Part shown: positions 35,980-44,097 of the stretch, in pieces
Position numbering within the stretch: position 1 is the stretch's first letter
Layout: every line of letters starts with the position of its first letter
The notes under the pieces: model-generated
The model's input: only the letters and a program-made list of their open reading frames with translations
What the model was told of the DNA's origin: nothing
Databases searched by the model: none
Assembly (NCBI RefSeq): GCF_900604515.1
Contig: NZ_UWOS01000001.1
Span: 1,054,001 to 1,118,000, forward strand
Length of the DNA stretch: 64,000 bases
Source: Arcanobacterium ihumii
Lineage (GTDB): Bacteria; Actinomycetota; Actinomycetes; Actinomycetales; Actinomycetaceae
Direction: 5' to 3'
Position numbers and translations under genes: made by a program

Positions 35980-37226
35980 GTGGTGCCTCGATCCACTGCC
36001 TTCACGACATCCAGGTAGGCGAGCTGCTGGCTGTCGCGGAGACACGTGATTCCTGCGGCGTCTCCGGTGGCGTCGGCGTAGCGGCGCAGGATCACGGAGG
36101 CGTATTTTTCGTCGAGTTCCATGCAGTAGGCGATGCGGTCGGTTGCCTCAGCTGCCATGAGTGTGGAGCCTGAGCCTGCGAAGGTGTCGAGCACGATCGT
36201 GTTCGCCTGGGTGGAGTTCCCGATCGGATACGCCAACAAATCCAGCGGTTTGGAGGTGGGGTGGTTAGCGTTGCGGCGGGGCTTGGCGAAGTTCCAGATC
36301 GTGGTTTGTTTCCGGTCGGCGTACCACTTGTGCTTACCCGTCTTCACCCACCCGAATAGCACCGGCTCGTGCTGCCACTGATACGGGGAACGTCCCAATA
36401 CGAGGGAATCTTTAACCCAAATACAACAGCCCGACAGGTAGAAACCAGCATCTTGAAAAGCGCGACGGAAGTTCAATCCTTCAGTGTCAGCGTGGAACAC
36501 ATACGCGGATGCGCCCTTCTCACACACGCCCACCATGTTCGAAAACGCTGATAGCAGGAAATCGTAGAACTTATCGCCATCCATCTTGTCGTTCTTGATG
36601 GACAATCCGGATCCTGATTCGAAGGCGACGTTATATGGCGGATCGGTCAACACAAGATTCGCACGCTTACCATCCATCAACAACTCGACGTCCTCGGCGC
36701 TGGTGGCGTCGCCGCACACGAGTCGGTGGCGGCCAAGCGTCCAGATATCCCCACGCTCCACGAAAGTAGCAGCTTCTAACGCGGCGGTGAGGTCAAACTC
36801 GTCATCCTCCACCTCACCCTCATCCAATGAGCCGATAAGCTGCGCGATCTCAGCGTCATCGAAACCGGTGAGTTCAGCGTCGAAATCCGAAGCATCGAGG
36901 TCGGCAATCAAGAGTGAGAGTTTGTCCTGGTCCCATTCGCCGCTGATCTTGTTGAGCGCGATGTTGAGTGCTTTCTCGCGCGTCTCATCCAGCTCCACGA
37001 CGATCACGTCCACGTCCGTGTGGCCGAGGTCTTCGAGCACTTTCAAGCGCTGATGACCACCAATGACATGCCCGGTGGTGGAGTTCCAGATAACGGGCTC
37101 GACGTAGCCAAACTCGGTCAGGGATCGCTTGAGCTTCTCGTATTCGGGATCGCCGGGCTGGAGGTCTTTACGAGGGTTGTAGTCAGCGGGCTTCAGCTCA
37201 GCTATTGGCATTGTTTTCATGAGCAT
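35976..37226 (-). CDS. ParB-like/DNA (N6-adenine or N4-cytosine) methyltransferase fusion
   Basis: A 416-residue fusion. Residues 8-115 form a ParB/Srx-like domain (LKPADYNPRKDL, then VIGGHQRLKVLEDLGH). The C-terminal beta-class methylase has DPPYNVAF near residue 200 and the SAM motif DTFAGSGST near 370. ParB-methylases of this type are frequent in phages. Start overlaps the SAM-synthetase end. It is co-translated with a cytosine methylase, so this phage modifies its DNA in two ways. Confidence 0.92.
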   Translation of the reverse strand: MLMKTMPIAELKPADYNPRKDLQPGDPEYEKLKRSLTEFGYVEPVIWNSTTGHVIGGHQRLKVLEDLGHTDVDVIVVELDETREKALNIALNKISGEWDQDKLSLLIADLDASDFDAELTGFDDAEIAQLIGSLDEGEVEDDEFDLTAALEAATFVERGDIWTLGRHRLVCGDATSAEDVELLMDGKRANLVLTDPPYNVAFESGSGLSIKNDKMDGDKFYDFLLSAFSNMVGVCEKGASAYVFHADTEGLNFRRAFQDAGFYLSGCCIWVKDSLVLGRSPYQWQHEPVLFGWVKTGKHKWYADRKQTTIWNFAKPRRNANHPTSKPLDLLAYPIGNSTQANTIVLDTFAGSGSTLMAAEATDRIAYCMELDEKYASVILRRYADATGDAAGITCLRDSQQLAYLDVVKAVDRGTT

Positions 37227-38388
37227 GCTTCTTCACCGCCTTCCCTAAAGCATTAACGTGAGCGAACGAGCTCTCCCAGCGCAGACCGGCATGGCCGAAG
37301 TGACCGTAGGTTGAATACTGTGTAAAGCCAGGCTTGCGAAGGTTCAAGGCGTCGATGATTGCTCCGGGGCGCAGCGGAAACACTTCCCGTGCAGCAGCAG
37401 TGAGGATCTCGTCAGAGTATTCGCCGGTGCCGAGGGTGTCGATGGTGAAGGCGACCGGATCAGCTTTCCCAATCGCATAACTGATCGCCACCTGACACTC
37501 ATGAGCCAGACGAGCGTCGACGATCGTGCGGGCGATCAGGCGCGTCATATAGGTACCCGAACGGTCAACCTTCGAGGCGTCCTTGCCCGAGAACGCGCCA
37601 CCACCATGGAGCGCGAGTCCGCCGTAGGTGTCGACCATCAGCTTGCGGCCCGTCAGACCCGTGTCTGCTTTCGGCCCACCAACCGTAAAAGATCCGGAGG
37701 GGTTGACGAGAATCTCGGTGTCGGCGCTGATCGACAGGTACGGTTTGCACGCGGGTGCGACGATCAGTGTTTTGACCTCAGCTGCAAGCTCATCCAGATC
37801 CTTGATCTTCTCGTGTTGGATCGACACCACCACCGTCTCAACCGCCACGGGCCTACCAACATCGTCGTAACGAACTGTCACCTGCGCCTTACCATCGGAC
37901 TTGATCCCGGTGATCGTGCCGTCCTTGCGCGCCTTATCGAGGCGGGCGCAAATCTCGTGTGAGAGCACAAGCGGCAATGGCAAACGCTCCGGGGTCTCGA
38001 CCGTGGCGTAACCGAAGACGGTGCCTTGGTCACCTGCTCCTTGGAGGGCGAATTCGGTGTCGTCACCGAACCGTGCTTCGAGCGATCGGGTGACTCCTGC
38101 GTTGATGTCTGGGGATTGGCGGTGTGTCCAGACGAAGACGAGGAACTTCCACGGCACATAACCCGCCTTTACCAGCGCGTAACGCACCGATTCACGAATA
38201 CGCGGCCGGCAGGTAGTGGTGATTTCACCTGTGACGATAATCCGTCGCCCAGATGCCATCACTTCTACTGCAACGCGGGCAACAGGATCCTCATAGAGGA
38301 TATCGTCAAGGATCGTGTCAGCGATCAGATCGCAGAGCTTATCGGGATGGCCGACACACACGGCCTCAGCAGTCTTCGTAACAGACAT
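37198..38388 (-). CDS. metK: S-adenosylmethionine synthetase (phage-borne MetK)
   Basis: A 396-residue protein with the MetK pattern: GHPDKLCDLIADTILD at the N-terminus, GAGDQGTVFGYA in the middle, and GGGAFSGKDASKVDRS, the loop that binds ATP and phosphate. It makes SAM from methionine and ATP. ATG 38388 is chosen from alignment to the family start. It overlaps the methyltransferase operon by 29 bases, so it can supply cofactor to the two phage methylases directly downstream. It seems to be an extra copy beside the host gene. Confidence 0.93.
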   Translation of the reverse strand: MSVTKTAEAVCVGHPDKLCDLIADTILDDILYEDPVARVAVEVMASGRRIIVTGEITTTCRPRIRESVRYALVKAGYVPWKFLVFVWTHRQSPDINAGVTRSLEARFGDDTEFALQGAGDQGTVFGYATVETPERLPLPLVLSHEICARLDKARKDGTITGIKSDGKAQVTVRYDDVGRPVAVETVVVSIQHEKIKDLDELAAEVKTLIVAPACKPYLSISADTEILVNPSGSFTVGGPKADTGLTGRKLMVDTYGGLALHGGGAFSGKDASKVDRSGTYMTRLIARTIVDARLAHECQVAISYAIGKADPVAFTIDTLGTGEYSDEILTAAAREVFPLRPGAIIDALNLRKPGFTQYSTYGHFGHAGLRWESSFAHVNALGKAVKKHAHENNANS

Positions 38389-38469
38389 ACACACACTCAC
38401 TTTCAGATCAAAAGGGGCGAAACAAAACGCCCACCCGTCAAACACAGGCAGGCACGAAAAAGGGTTGTT

Positions 38470-39042
38470 TTAGGAGCGGGCTTTGAGCAGTTGCTCCATC
38501 ACGTCATCACCAGGAGCTGCGCCCGAGTAGTCGGTGGTGCAGGTGGCGCGCACGATCTCGTAAATCTCATACCAATACACATTCGCTTGCTTCCCAAACG
38601 ACTGGCTCATCGCCACAAATGGGCTAGCGATCGCGGCACCCGTGGTCGGATGCTTGCCAAGCAGGCCGAACTTGGAGATCGCCTGCTCGCACTGCACATA
38701 ACGCGCGAATGCCTGCGCATAGGCTTCAATCAAGCGCGGTGCAACAAACTGGGAACAGCCGCGTTGGTCGAGCCATTGCCATGTTTCTCGGTAGACGAGG
38801 TCAGCGCCGAGTGGTTTGCCGTCGCGCTGAATGTCGGAGAGATAATCCGATGGTTCAGGCATGGTCTCACCAGAAAGTACCGCACCGTCTCCAATGTCTG
38901 AGCCTTCAAAGTCGAACGGCTCATTCAGCGGATCCTCAAGCCGTGTGGTTGGGCGGCCTGCGGCGAGCTTCTCGTTCAGCGGGTCGGGTTTCGCTCCCGC
39001 ACGGACGCGGCGTCCGCCTCGGTTCGTTCCGTCTTTCGCCAC
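38470..39042 (-). CDS. Terminase small subunit (P27-like)
   Basis: A 190-residue protein starting at GTG 39042, which follows AGAGGAGG; the longer frame overlaps the divergent ClbS-like gene. The pattern WLDQRGCSQFVAPRLIEAYAQAFARYVQCEQ fits P27-family small terminases. It recognises the packaging site. Its large partner lies about 6 kb downstream because a methylation cluster intervenes. Confidence 0.75.
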   Translation of the reverse strand: MAKDGTNRGGRRVRAGAKPDPLNEKLAAGRPTTRLEDPLNEPFDFEGSDIGDGAVLSGETMPEPSDYLSDIQRDGKPLGADLVYRETWQWLDQRGCSQFVAPRLIEAYAQAFARYVQCEQAISKFGLLGKHPTTGAAIASPFVAMSQSFGKQANVYWYEIYEIVRATCTTDYSGAAPGDDVMEQLLKARS

Positions 39043-39092
39043 GGCGTAAGCCTCCTCTACTAATTTCGTGCCGTCTTGTGTTACAATTAGGT

Positions 39093-39782
39093 ATGGGTCG
39101 AGCGAAAACGAAAACGGAACTGTTAGAAGCAACCACTTCCCAATGGGATGTGCTGCAAGCATTGATTGACTCCATGCGACCAGAGATAGAAAAGGTCAGC
39201 CTGTTTTTCGGTGCTGACTTCGACCGTCCTGAACCCCACTGGGGCAGAGACAAGAACCTACGCGATGTCCTTGCCCACCTATACGCGTGGCAAAAGATGC
39301 TGTTCGACTTTGTTGACGCTAATCAAAACGGGACCGCCCAGTCATTCCTGCCCGCACCTCACACGTGGCGAACCACGCCAGCACTGAATACGGAAATCTG
39401 GGAGCAATACCAAGACACGCCACTGGGCGACATACAGGAGATTCTGGCCTCGAGCCATTCGCAGATCATCGAGCTCATCGGCAAGTTCACCAACGAGGAG
39501 CTATTCACCAAGAAGTATTTCCCCTGGACAGGCGGCACATCGCTGGGCTCCTATTTTGTGTCGGCGGCGCCTAGCCACTACGACTGGGCGATTAAGAAGC
39601 TCCGCGTCCACAATAAAGCCAACAAAACAAATTCCTGCCTCAGGATAGCGCCCAGCGGTTTCCTATTACGTGGCAGTTTAGACAGGCATGGAGACAGTTC
39701 TAACATCGATGAGATTTCAGTCAATAGTGAAGTTGGCTTATCTCTGACTAGGTATGGTGAGGGAAAGGGCACTGATGCGTGA
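39093..39782 (+). CDS. ClbS/DfsB-type DinB-like four-helix protein
   Basis: A 229-residue protein of the ClbS/DfsB family. Family features are KTKTELLEATTSQWDVLQALID, then NLRDVLAHLYAWQKMLFDF and WTGGTSLGSYFVSAAPSHYDWAIKKL. Such proteins are damage or toxin-resistance proteins, and ClbS hydrolyses colibactin. The family usually ends near residue 170, so the extra tail may come from readthrough of a lost stop. An extended -10 TGTTACAAT ends six bases before ATG, so the mRNA is probably leaderless. It is part of the block inserted between small terminase and HNH genes. Confidence 0.8.
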   Translation: MGRAKTKTELLEATTSQWDVLQALIDSMRPEIEKVSLFFGADFDRPEPHWGRDKNLRDVLAHLYAWQKMLFDFVDANQNGTAQSFLPAPHTWRTTPALNTEIWEQYQDTPLGDIQEILASSHSQIIELIGKFTNEELFTKKYFPWTGGTSLGSYFVSAAPSHYDWAIKKLRVHNKANKTNSCLRIAPSGFLLRGSLDRHGDSSNIDEISVNSEVGLSLTRYGEGKGTDA

Positions 39783-40227
39783 TATCGTCAAAATCGCTCT
39801 GGTCTATGCCGTATGTGTGCTGGTATTCCAGACTGTTTTTCTCAGCGACCTGGTGTGGGTGCTGTACCCTGCGGTAGTCATTGAACCGATTCTCATAGCT
39901 GTAGTCGCATTATTAATCACCCGGAAAATCCAGGTAGCAGACTGGCAGCTAAACTTTTTTGTTTTGCCACTCTTGCTTTACTGCTTTGGCTTGGTTGCTG
40001 ACATTATGTCATTTTGGATTTCAACTGGAGGCAGCGTGTTTTCAACCGGAAATCACATTTGGTATCCAGTAGCTCCAAATTCCCCTTGGGATGTTAAATG
40101 GTGTGGACTTTATGGAATCCCAGCTGTTATTTTCATGGCAGGCTACCTGATTCGTTTAGCGATACGAAAACGGGTAGCCTGCCATGTTTCTGACTCTAAT
40201 GATCCATCAGAAAATGAAGTTCGCTAG
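39775..40227 (+). CDS. Multispanning membrane protein, unknown
   Basis: A 150-residue protein with four to five hydrophobic segments and no recognised domain. ATG 39775 follows AGGGAAAGGG. It overlaps the end of the ClbS-like gene by 8 bases and converges with the DUF1906 protein, which it overlaps by 21 bases. A perfect 13-bp inverted repeat lies in its last third. It may be a membrane partner of the neighbouring accessory genes, but this is speculative. Confidence 0.65.
   Translation: MRDIVKIALVYAVCVLVFQTVFLSDLVWVLYPAVVIEPILIAVVALLITRKIQVADWQLNFFVLPLLLYCFGLVADIMSFWISTGGSVFSTGNHIWYPVAPNSPWDVKWCGLYGIPAVIFMAGYLIRLAIRKRVACHVSDSNDPSENEVR
40135..40185. repeat. 13-bp perfect inverted repeat at gene end
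   Basis: ATGGCAGGCTACC (40135-40147) is exactly inverted at 40173-40185 around a 25-base loop. It is inside the coding end of the membrane protein. It could act as a terminator for the rightward pair or as an insertion footprint. Confidence 0.55.
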
Positions 40228-42696
40228 TTTTTCACAGGCTTTATTAATCACCTCTGAGGAAATTGAGCCAGCTAGCTTTCGCCTTAGAACCCCACCTGGA
40301 ACTCCTGACATGACTGAAACGAATGCTGTCAACGCTCCTGAAGCATTTGAGGCATTAACACTGCTGGCGATCCGCTTGAATCTGTTGGCTAGTTTGCTGG
40401 AGTTGTTGTAGTACTCACGCAGTGTTGCCGACAGAAGATGGCTGTTGGAATCATTGCCGTTTTCTAGCGTGTTGGCGATGATAATGGCGTCTCCATCACA
40501 GCAGAGGTCGTCACGGTTACAGTTGTTTCCTACCGATTCCCATTCTCCCTTGTCGTTTTTCTTGTCAAGTACTAACCCCTTCAAGCCAGGATGCTGACGG
40601 TAATCGTTACCTTGACCGACTAGGGCTGTGGCCACCTGATCCAGGTTCGCACTGGGATTCCACTCAAGCGTTTTCTGAATATTCTCCATGGCAGTAGCTA
40701 GGTCTCCAGCCCAGCCAGTCCACGCATCAGGGATAACATTCCAGTTGGTGTATCCAAGTGTTGTTGCCGCCAGATGCGCCAGATCAACTGATTCTCCGGT
40801 CTTGTCGGTCATGGATTGCCGCCAAGTGTTATCAATATAGCGATTCAATGCTGCGATGATCTTCTTGCCTACAGCGTCCTTCTCAAGTACGCTCGCGTCA
40901 GCACTCCTGAAACTTTCTGCAGACACGGACCAGTTCACCGCAGATCCACTACCACCGTCACGCAGATAGGCTTTTGCTAAATAGTTGAGTATGCAACGCC
41001 AAGTCGGAACAGCAATCCACGTTCCCGCACCATGAGAACCCGCAACGTAGTCTTTTCCAACCTTGCCACTGGCACGAAGTTCTTCGAAGCGTTTCTCTAA
41101 ATGCCAGATCAGATCAATCGGAGCCAACTTGTTGTAGTCAATGCTGGTGTCGGGCCCAGCGCCACCGGCACTCGAAGGAGCAACATGATCCACTGCTGGA
41201 GCTTGACCTGAATAGGCGACCCGATCAAGGTCAAAACCAGCACCCTTGTAGTCACTGATTTCAGTGAACTGGTCATAGTTCCAACTATCAGGAATAGGGA
41301 AGCCGAGGTTGCCAGAAAATCCTGTAGACATGTCCGAGACGAACGCGCTTCCAGCGTAGCCGGCTTTAATGATGCGGCTACAAATATTGCGTGATGCGTA
41401 AATACCCACTTTGTATCCGCCTCCCAGGCTTCCACGCACACCCTGAAAATACGGAAGAATATGACTTGTGACCTGAGGGTCTGTCGCATCGAAATCAACA
41501 GCGAAATAAATATACGTTCCCGGAATACCCAGTCGCTGGGCTGCTTGCCTTGCAAGCGTGGCATGGCGAGTTCCGTTTTCTCGAGTGAAGTGGCGCAATT
41601 CGGTGGAATACTCTTGGAATATCGGGAAGAACTTCATCCCACCTTTCGTGATGCGTTCAAGTTCTCCGGGGCGAATAGCTTTGAAATAGTCAGACGGATC
41701 TTTTGAATCCTGATTCGGCTCAGTCAGGTAACGTCCTACGATCGCATAGCCGTTCGCCTTAAGTAGGTTGAGTCGCTCAGCCGTAATCTCGAAGCGTGTA
41801 TCGCATGCTTTACAGGCGCGATTCGGATCACCTTTCGAGGTCAACAGGCTCATCCATGTAGTCGAGTCGACCACCCCGCTTCGTGGGAGCTGATACTTTG
41901 CTTGGAATTGCGGAACGAACGTTGACAGTGCGGTTTGTGCAGAAGGATAGATATCGGGAGAAATCCGATTACACACTAGAGCAACCTGAGCTAGCCAAGC
42001 CCACTTCGGTAAACTTGCCGCATTGCTGGGTGTAACTATTGTTAGACGCGCTTTGGTGCCATTGCCGAAATTACCTGTGGCTTCCGCAGGGCTAAATCCT
42101 TCAATGGCTTGCAAGACCTGAATCAGAGCAGTATTCATTTCCCGACCGTAGAGTCCATCGGTTGGGATGATTCCGGTATAAGCGCGATACTGTTGGTTGA
42201 TTTGTTGCTGTGCTTGCCGAATCGCTGAAATGCCCCCATAAGAGCGAAGCAGGACGAATTGCTGCATTGACAACAGCGCTTTCATGACGTCGAGCGTCAC
42301 AGTGGAATCCCCACCAATGCCCATGTCGCTCTTAAGCTGTTTGATAGCCTTTCCAGTTCCGCTATAGAAGTGAGTCGTGATATCGCTGGCACCAGCAGAA
42401 TATCCCTTACACCACAAGGCGCCTTGGATAATGCCGTACACATTAGAAGTCTCCTGCGCACCGTCATCCTGTTGGTGGATGCCGTTAGGCCACCGAGACT
42501 GGAAGCGACTGATAGTTCCCGGTCCGAAATTGTTCGCCGTTGTCGTAATACCCAGCTCGATTTGCAGAGCCCGAATCAAAGCGTTGACCGTGCCCCAGCC
42601 GGTATATCCGTCCTCTACGACTGAACCGAATCCAGCCTTGCTCCTATAGGTGCGATTGAGCCATTGCTGTGTTTTTAGCACCATTTGATCTGTCAT
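40207..42696 (-). CDS. DUF1906 glycoside-hydrolase-like protein with peptidoglycan-binding repeats
   Basis: An 829-residue protein. Residues 1-310 hold three peptidoglycan-binding-like repeats (VLKTQQWLNRTYRS and AQTALSTFVPQFQAKYQ units). Residues 320-530 are a DUF1906/GH25-like domain with VGRYLTEPN and FAVDFDATD. The rest has no recognised fold; it includes a Cys-rich NNCNRDDLCCDGD stretch. There is no signal peptide. AAAAAGGAGG precedes the start. Similar genes occur in Firmicutes; here it is transferred next to phage packaging genes and may be a wall hydrolase or secreted effector. Confidence 0.75.
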   Translation of the reverse strand: MTDQMVLKTQQWLNRTYRSKAGFGSVVEDGYTGWGTVNALIRALQIELGITTTANNFGPGTISRFQSRWPNGIHQQDDGAQETSNVYGIIQGALWCKGYSAGASDITTHFYSGTGKAIKQLKSDMGIGGDSTVTLDVMKALLSMQQFVLLRSYGGISAIRQAQQQINQQYRAYTGIIPTDGLYGREMNTALIQVLQAIEGFSPAEATGNFGNGTKARLTIVTPSNAASLPKWAWLAQVALVCNRISPDIYPSAQTALSTFVPQFQAKYQLPRSGVVDSTTWMSLLTSKGDPNRACKACDTRFEITAERLNLLKANGYAIVGRYLTEPNQDSKDPSDYFKAIRPGELERITKGGMKFFPIFQEYSTELRHFTRENGTRHATLARQAAQRLGIPGTYIYFAVDFDATDPQVTSHILPYFQGVRGSLGGGYKVGIYASRNICSRIIKAGYAGSAFVSDMSTGFSGNLGFPIPDSWNYDQFTEISDYKGAGFDLDRVAYSGQAPAVDHVAPSSAGGAGPDTSIDYNKLAPIDLIWHLEKRFEELRASGKVGKDYVAGSHGAGTWIAVPTWRCILNYLAKAYLRDGGSGSAVNWSVSAESFRSADASVLEKDAVGKKIIAALNRYIDNTWRQSMTDKTGESVDLAHLAATTLGYTNWNVIPDAWTGWAGDLATAMENIQKTLEWNPSANLDQVATALVGQGNDYRQHPGLKGLVLDKKNDKGEWESVGNNCNRDDLCCDGDAIIIANTLENGNDSNSHLLSATLREYYNNSSKLANRFKRIASSVNASNASGALTAFVSVMSGVPGGVLRRKLAGSISSEVINKACEKLANFIF

Positions 42697-43104
42697 GATT
42701 CCTCCTTTTTAGAAACCAGTTTGTTAACTCAAGACAGGCGAACACCTGACAGGGAGGGATCCAGAACACCGGATGAGAAGCTCCAGAGTTTTCCGCCCTC
42801 ACCTGTACGTCCCTGGCAAACCCAAATCCGGACGGACAAAACACAAGAAAACCGAGCAACACTCAGCGGGATTTCACCCCTCACTGGCACTGCCGACAAA
42901 TAACGAAGTGTTAATACCCTGTTTGATTCAGGAACTTTGCGCGCGGTTGGCCCCGCCCGCTGACCTTCGCCAAGGCTGTAGAGATTCGATGCCCCCCAAC
43001 CCCTAACCGAATCCTCGACTGGTTCCGTAACTTGGCGTGGGAACAAGGTCAATATTTTTAGGGTGGGGAAGTGCTTAGTGGTTATGTCGCGATTTTCAAA
43101 AAAT
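42697..43104. other. 408-bp gap between DUF1906 gene and HNH gene
   Basis: No gene is seen. It holds copy B of the leader motif (42805-42837). It lies where the packaging site (cos) is expected in HK97-type phages, between HNH and small terminase, but the insert of 39.1-42.7 kb now separates it from small terminase. Confidence 0.6.
42805..42837 (-). repeat. Four-copy phage leader motif, copy B
   Basis: A 33-base copy with perfect CGTCC/GGACG stem. It lies 109 bases upstream of the DUF1906 gene. Confidence 0.7.
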
Positions 43105-43482
43105 CTAGTAGGTGTAGACCTGAAGGGCTTGCCTCCATCTGTCACCGTCTAACGCGCTCTGCCTGGAGTGGCAGGGTTTGCACAGGCTGCGCAAGTTGGA
43201 AAAGTCGTGGCTGCCACCGTGCTCAAGCGGGAGAACGTGGTGAACCTCTTGGACAGGCATATAGCTGCCTTGCTCTAGGCAGTCTTCGCACAAAGGATGT
43301 TGTGCGATGTAGGCGGCGCGGATCTTGCGCCAACGCGCGCCGTAGCGGCGGTTGATCTTCGGATCACGCTGATACTTCCGATAGTGTGCGTCTTCCGCCT
43401 TCGCGTGCTGCTCGCAGTAGCGTTCGTGGGTGAGCTCTGGACAACCAGGGTGAGAGCACGGGGAGGCTGGTTTGACCGGCAT
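43105..43482 (-). CDS. HNH endonuclease, packaging-associated
   Basis: A 125-residue HNH nuclease. It has an N-terminal zinc knuckle (CSHPGCPEL to YCEQHA), then the nuclease core EVHHVLPLEHGG, SNLRSLCKPCH. HNH proteins next to small terminase are part of the DNA-packaging machine in HK97-like phages. Here 4 kb of accessory DNA separates it from the terminase. A hairpin lies upstream of the start. Confidence 0.93.
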   Translation of the reverse strand: MPVKPASPCSHPGCPELTHERYCEQHAKAEDAHYRKYQRDPKINRRYGARWRKIRAAYIAQHPLCEDCLEQGSYMPVQEVHHVLPLEHGGSHDFSNLRSLCKPCHSRQSALDGDRWRQALQVYTY

Positions 43483-43507
43483 CGCGTTACTCCTTCCCGG
43501 ATGTGGT

Positions 43508-43546
43508 GAAGCCCCAAGATTCCCGTGTGTGGGTTCTTGGGGCTTC
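43508..43546 (-). terminator. Hairpin upstream of HNH gene
   Basis: Arms GAAGCCCCAAGA (43508-43519) and TCTTGGGGCTTC (43535-43546) are perfect complements. It lies 26 bases upstream of the HNH start. It could end early transcription or act as an attenuator before the late genes. Confidence 0.6.
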
Positions 43547-43605
43547 TCCTACTTTTCAACCACCTACATCATCTCAAAGGAAAAGGGCTAAATGCATCCG
43601 CCGTT

Positions 43606-43626
43606 CCTGACACCTTTTGGCGCAAG
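43606..43626 (-). repeat. Solitary IS-end-like repeat
   Basis: CCTGACACCTTTTGGCGCAA resembles the repeat cluster at 61.4-61.9 kb. It sits in the gap between HNH and the ArpU/DUF1492-like gene. A CACCTACATC sequence at 43561 is also shared with 61419. Confidence 0.5.
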
Positions 43627-43638
43627 GGTGCAAACCCC

Positions 43639-44097
43639 TCACAAACGGCCGTAGAGAGCGGTCGCTAACCTAGCCAGTGCTCGGGACTTCTTCTGGTAGG
43701 CGGTGGTGCGTTCGACGTAGAAGTGGTTGCAGATCTGCTGGACCGCATCATCTTGTGTACCTTCGCCGAGGAAGAATGCCTCCAACACCAACCGGTCGTC
43801 CTCGGAGATGATTTCCCATGCTGGGAGGAACCAGTCCATGTACTGACGGGCCTCCGCATACCGAGCCTTGTATGTGTCGATTCGATCGATCGTTGCAACG
43901 ATCCTGTTCTCCGAAGCGTGTAGATCACCCGAGGGCGGTGTGCCGTCCATGCGCGGTGATGCTGGGCTGGCCGCATCAGCATAAGCAGTTTTGATGGCAT
44001 CGTCGGTGGTGTCGATGATCTGCTCCATCACCGCATAATCCTGCAACGCCGCAATCGCGGCCTTACGAGTGTCGAGGTATTTCGTCATCACATGCAT
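43639..44097 (-). CDS. ArpU/RinA/DUF1492-like late transcription regulator
   Basis: A 152-residue helical protein. The C-terminal 50 residues form a sigma-region-4-like HTH (FFLGEGTQDDAVQQICNHFYVERTTAYQKKSRALARL). Such proteins (ArpU, RinA, DUF1492) switch on phage late genes. It ends the early operon just before the HNH gene and overlaps the SNF2 gene. ATG 44097 follows AAAGGAC. Confidence 0.8.
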   Translation of the reverse strand: MHVMTKYLDTRKAAIAALQDYAVMEQIIDTTDDAIKTAYADAASPASPRMDGTPPSGDLHASENRIVATIDRIDTYKARYAEARQYMDWFLPAWEIISEDDRLVLEAFFLGEGTQDDAVQQICNHFYVERTTAYQKKSRALARLATALYGRL

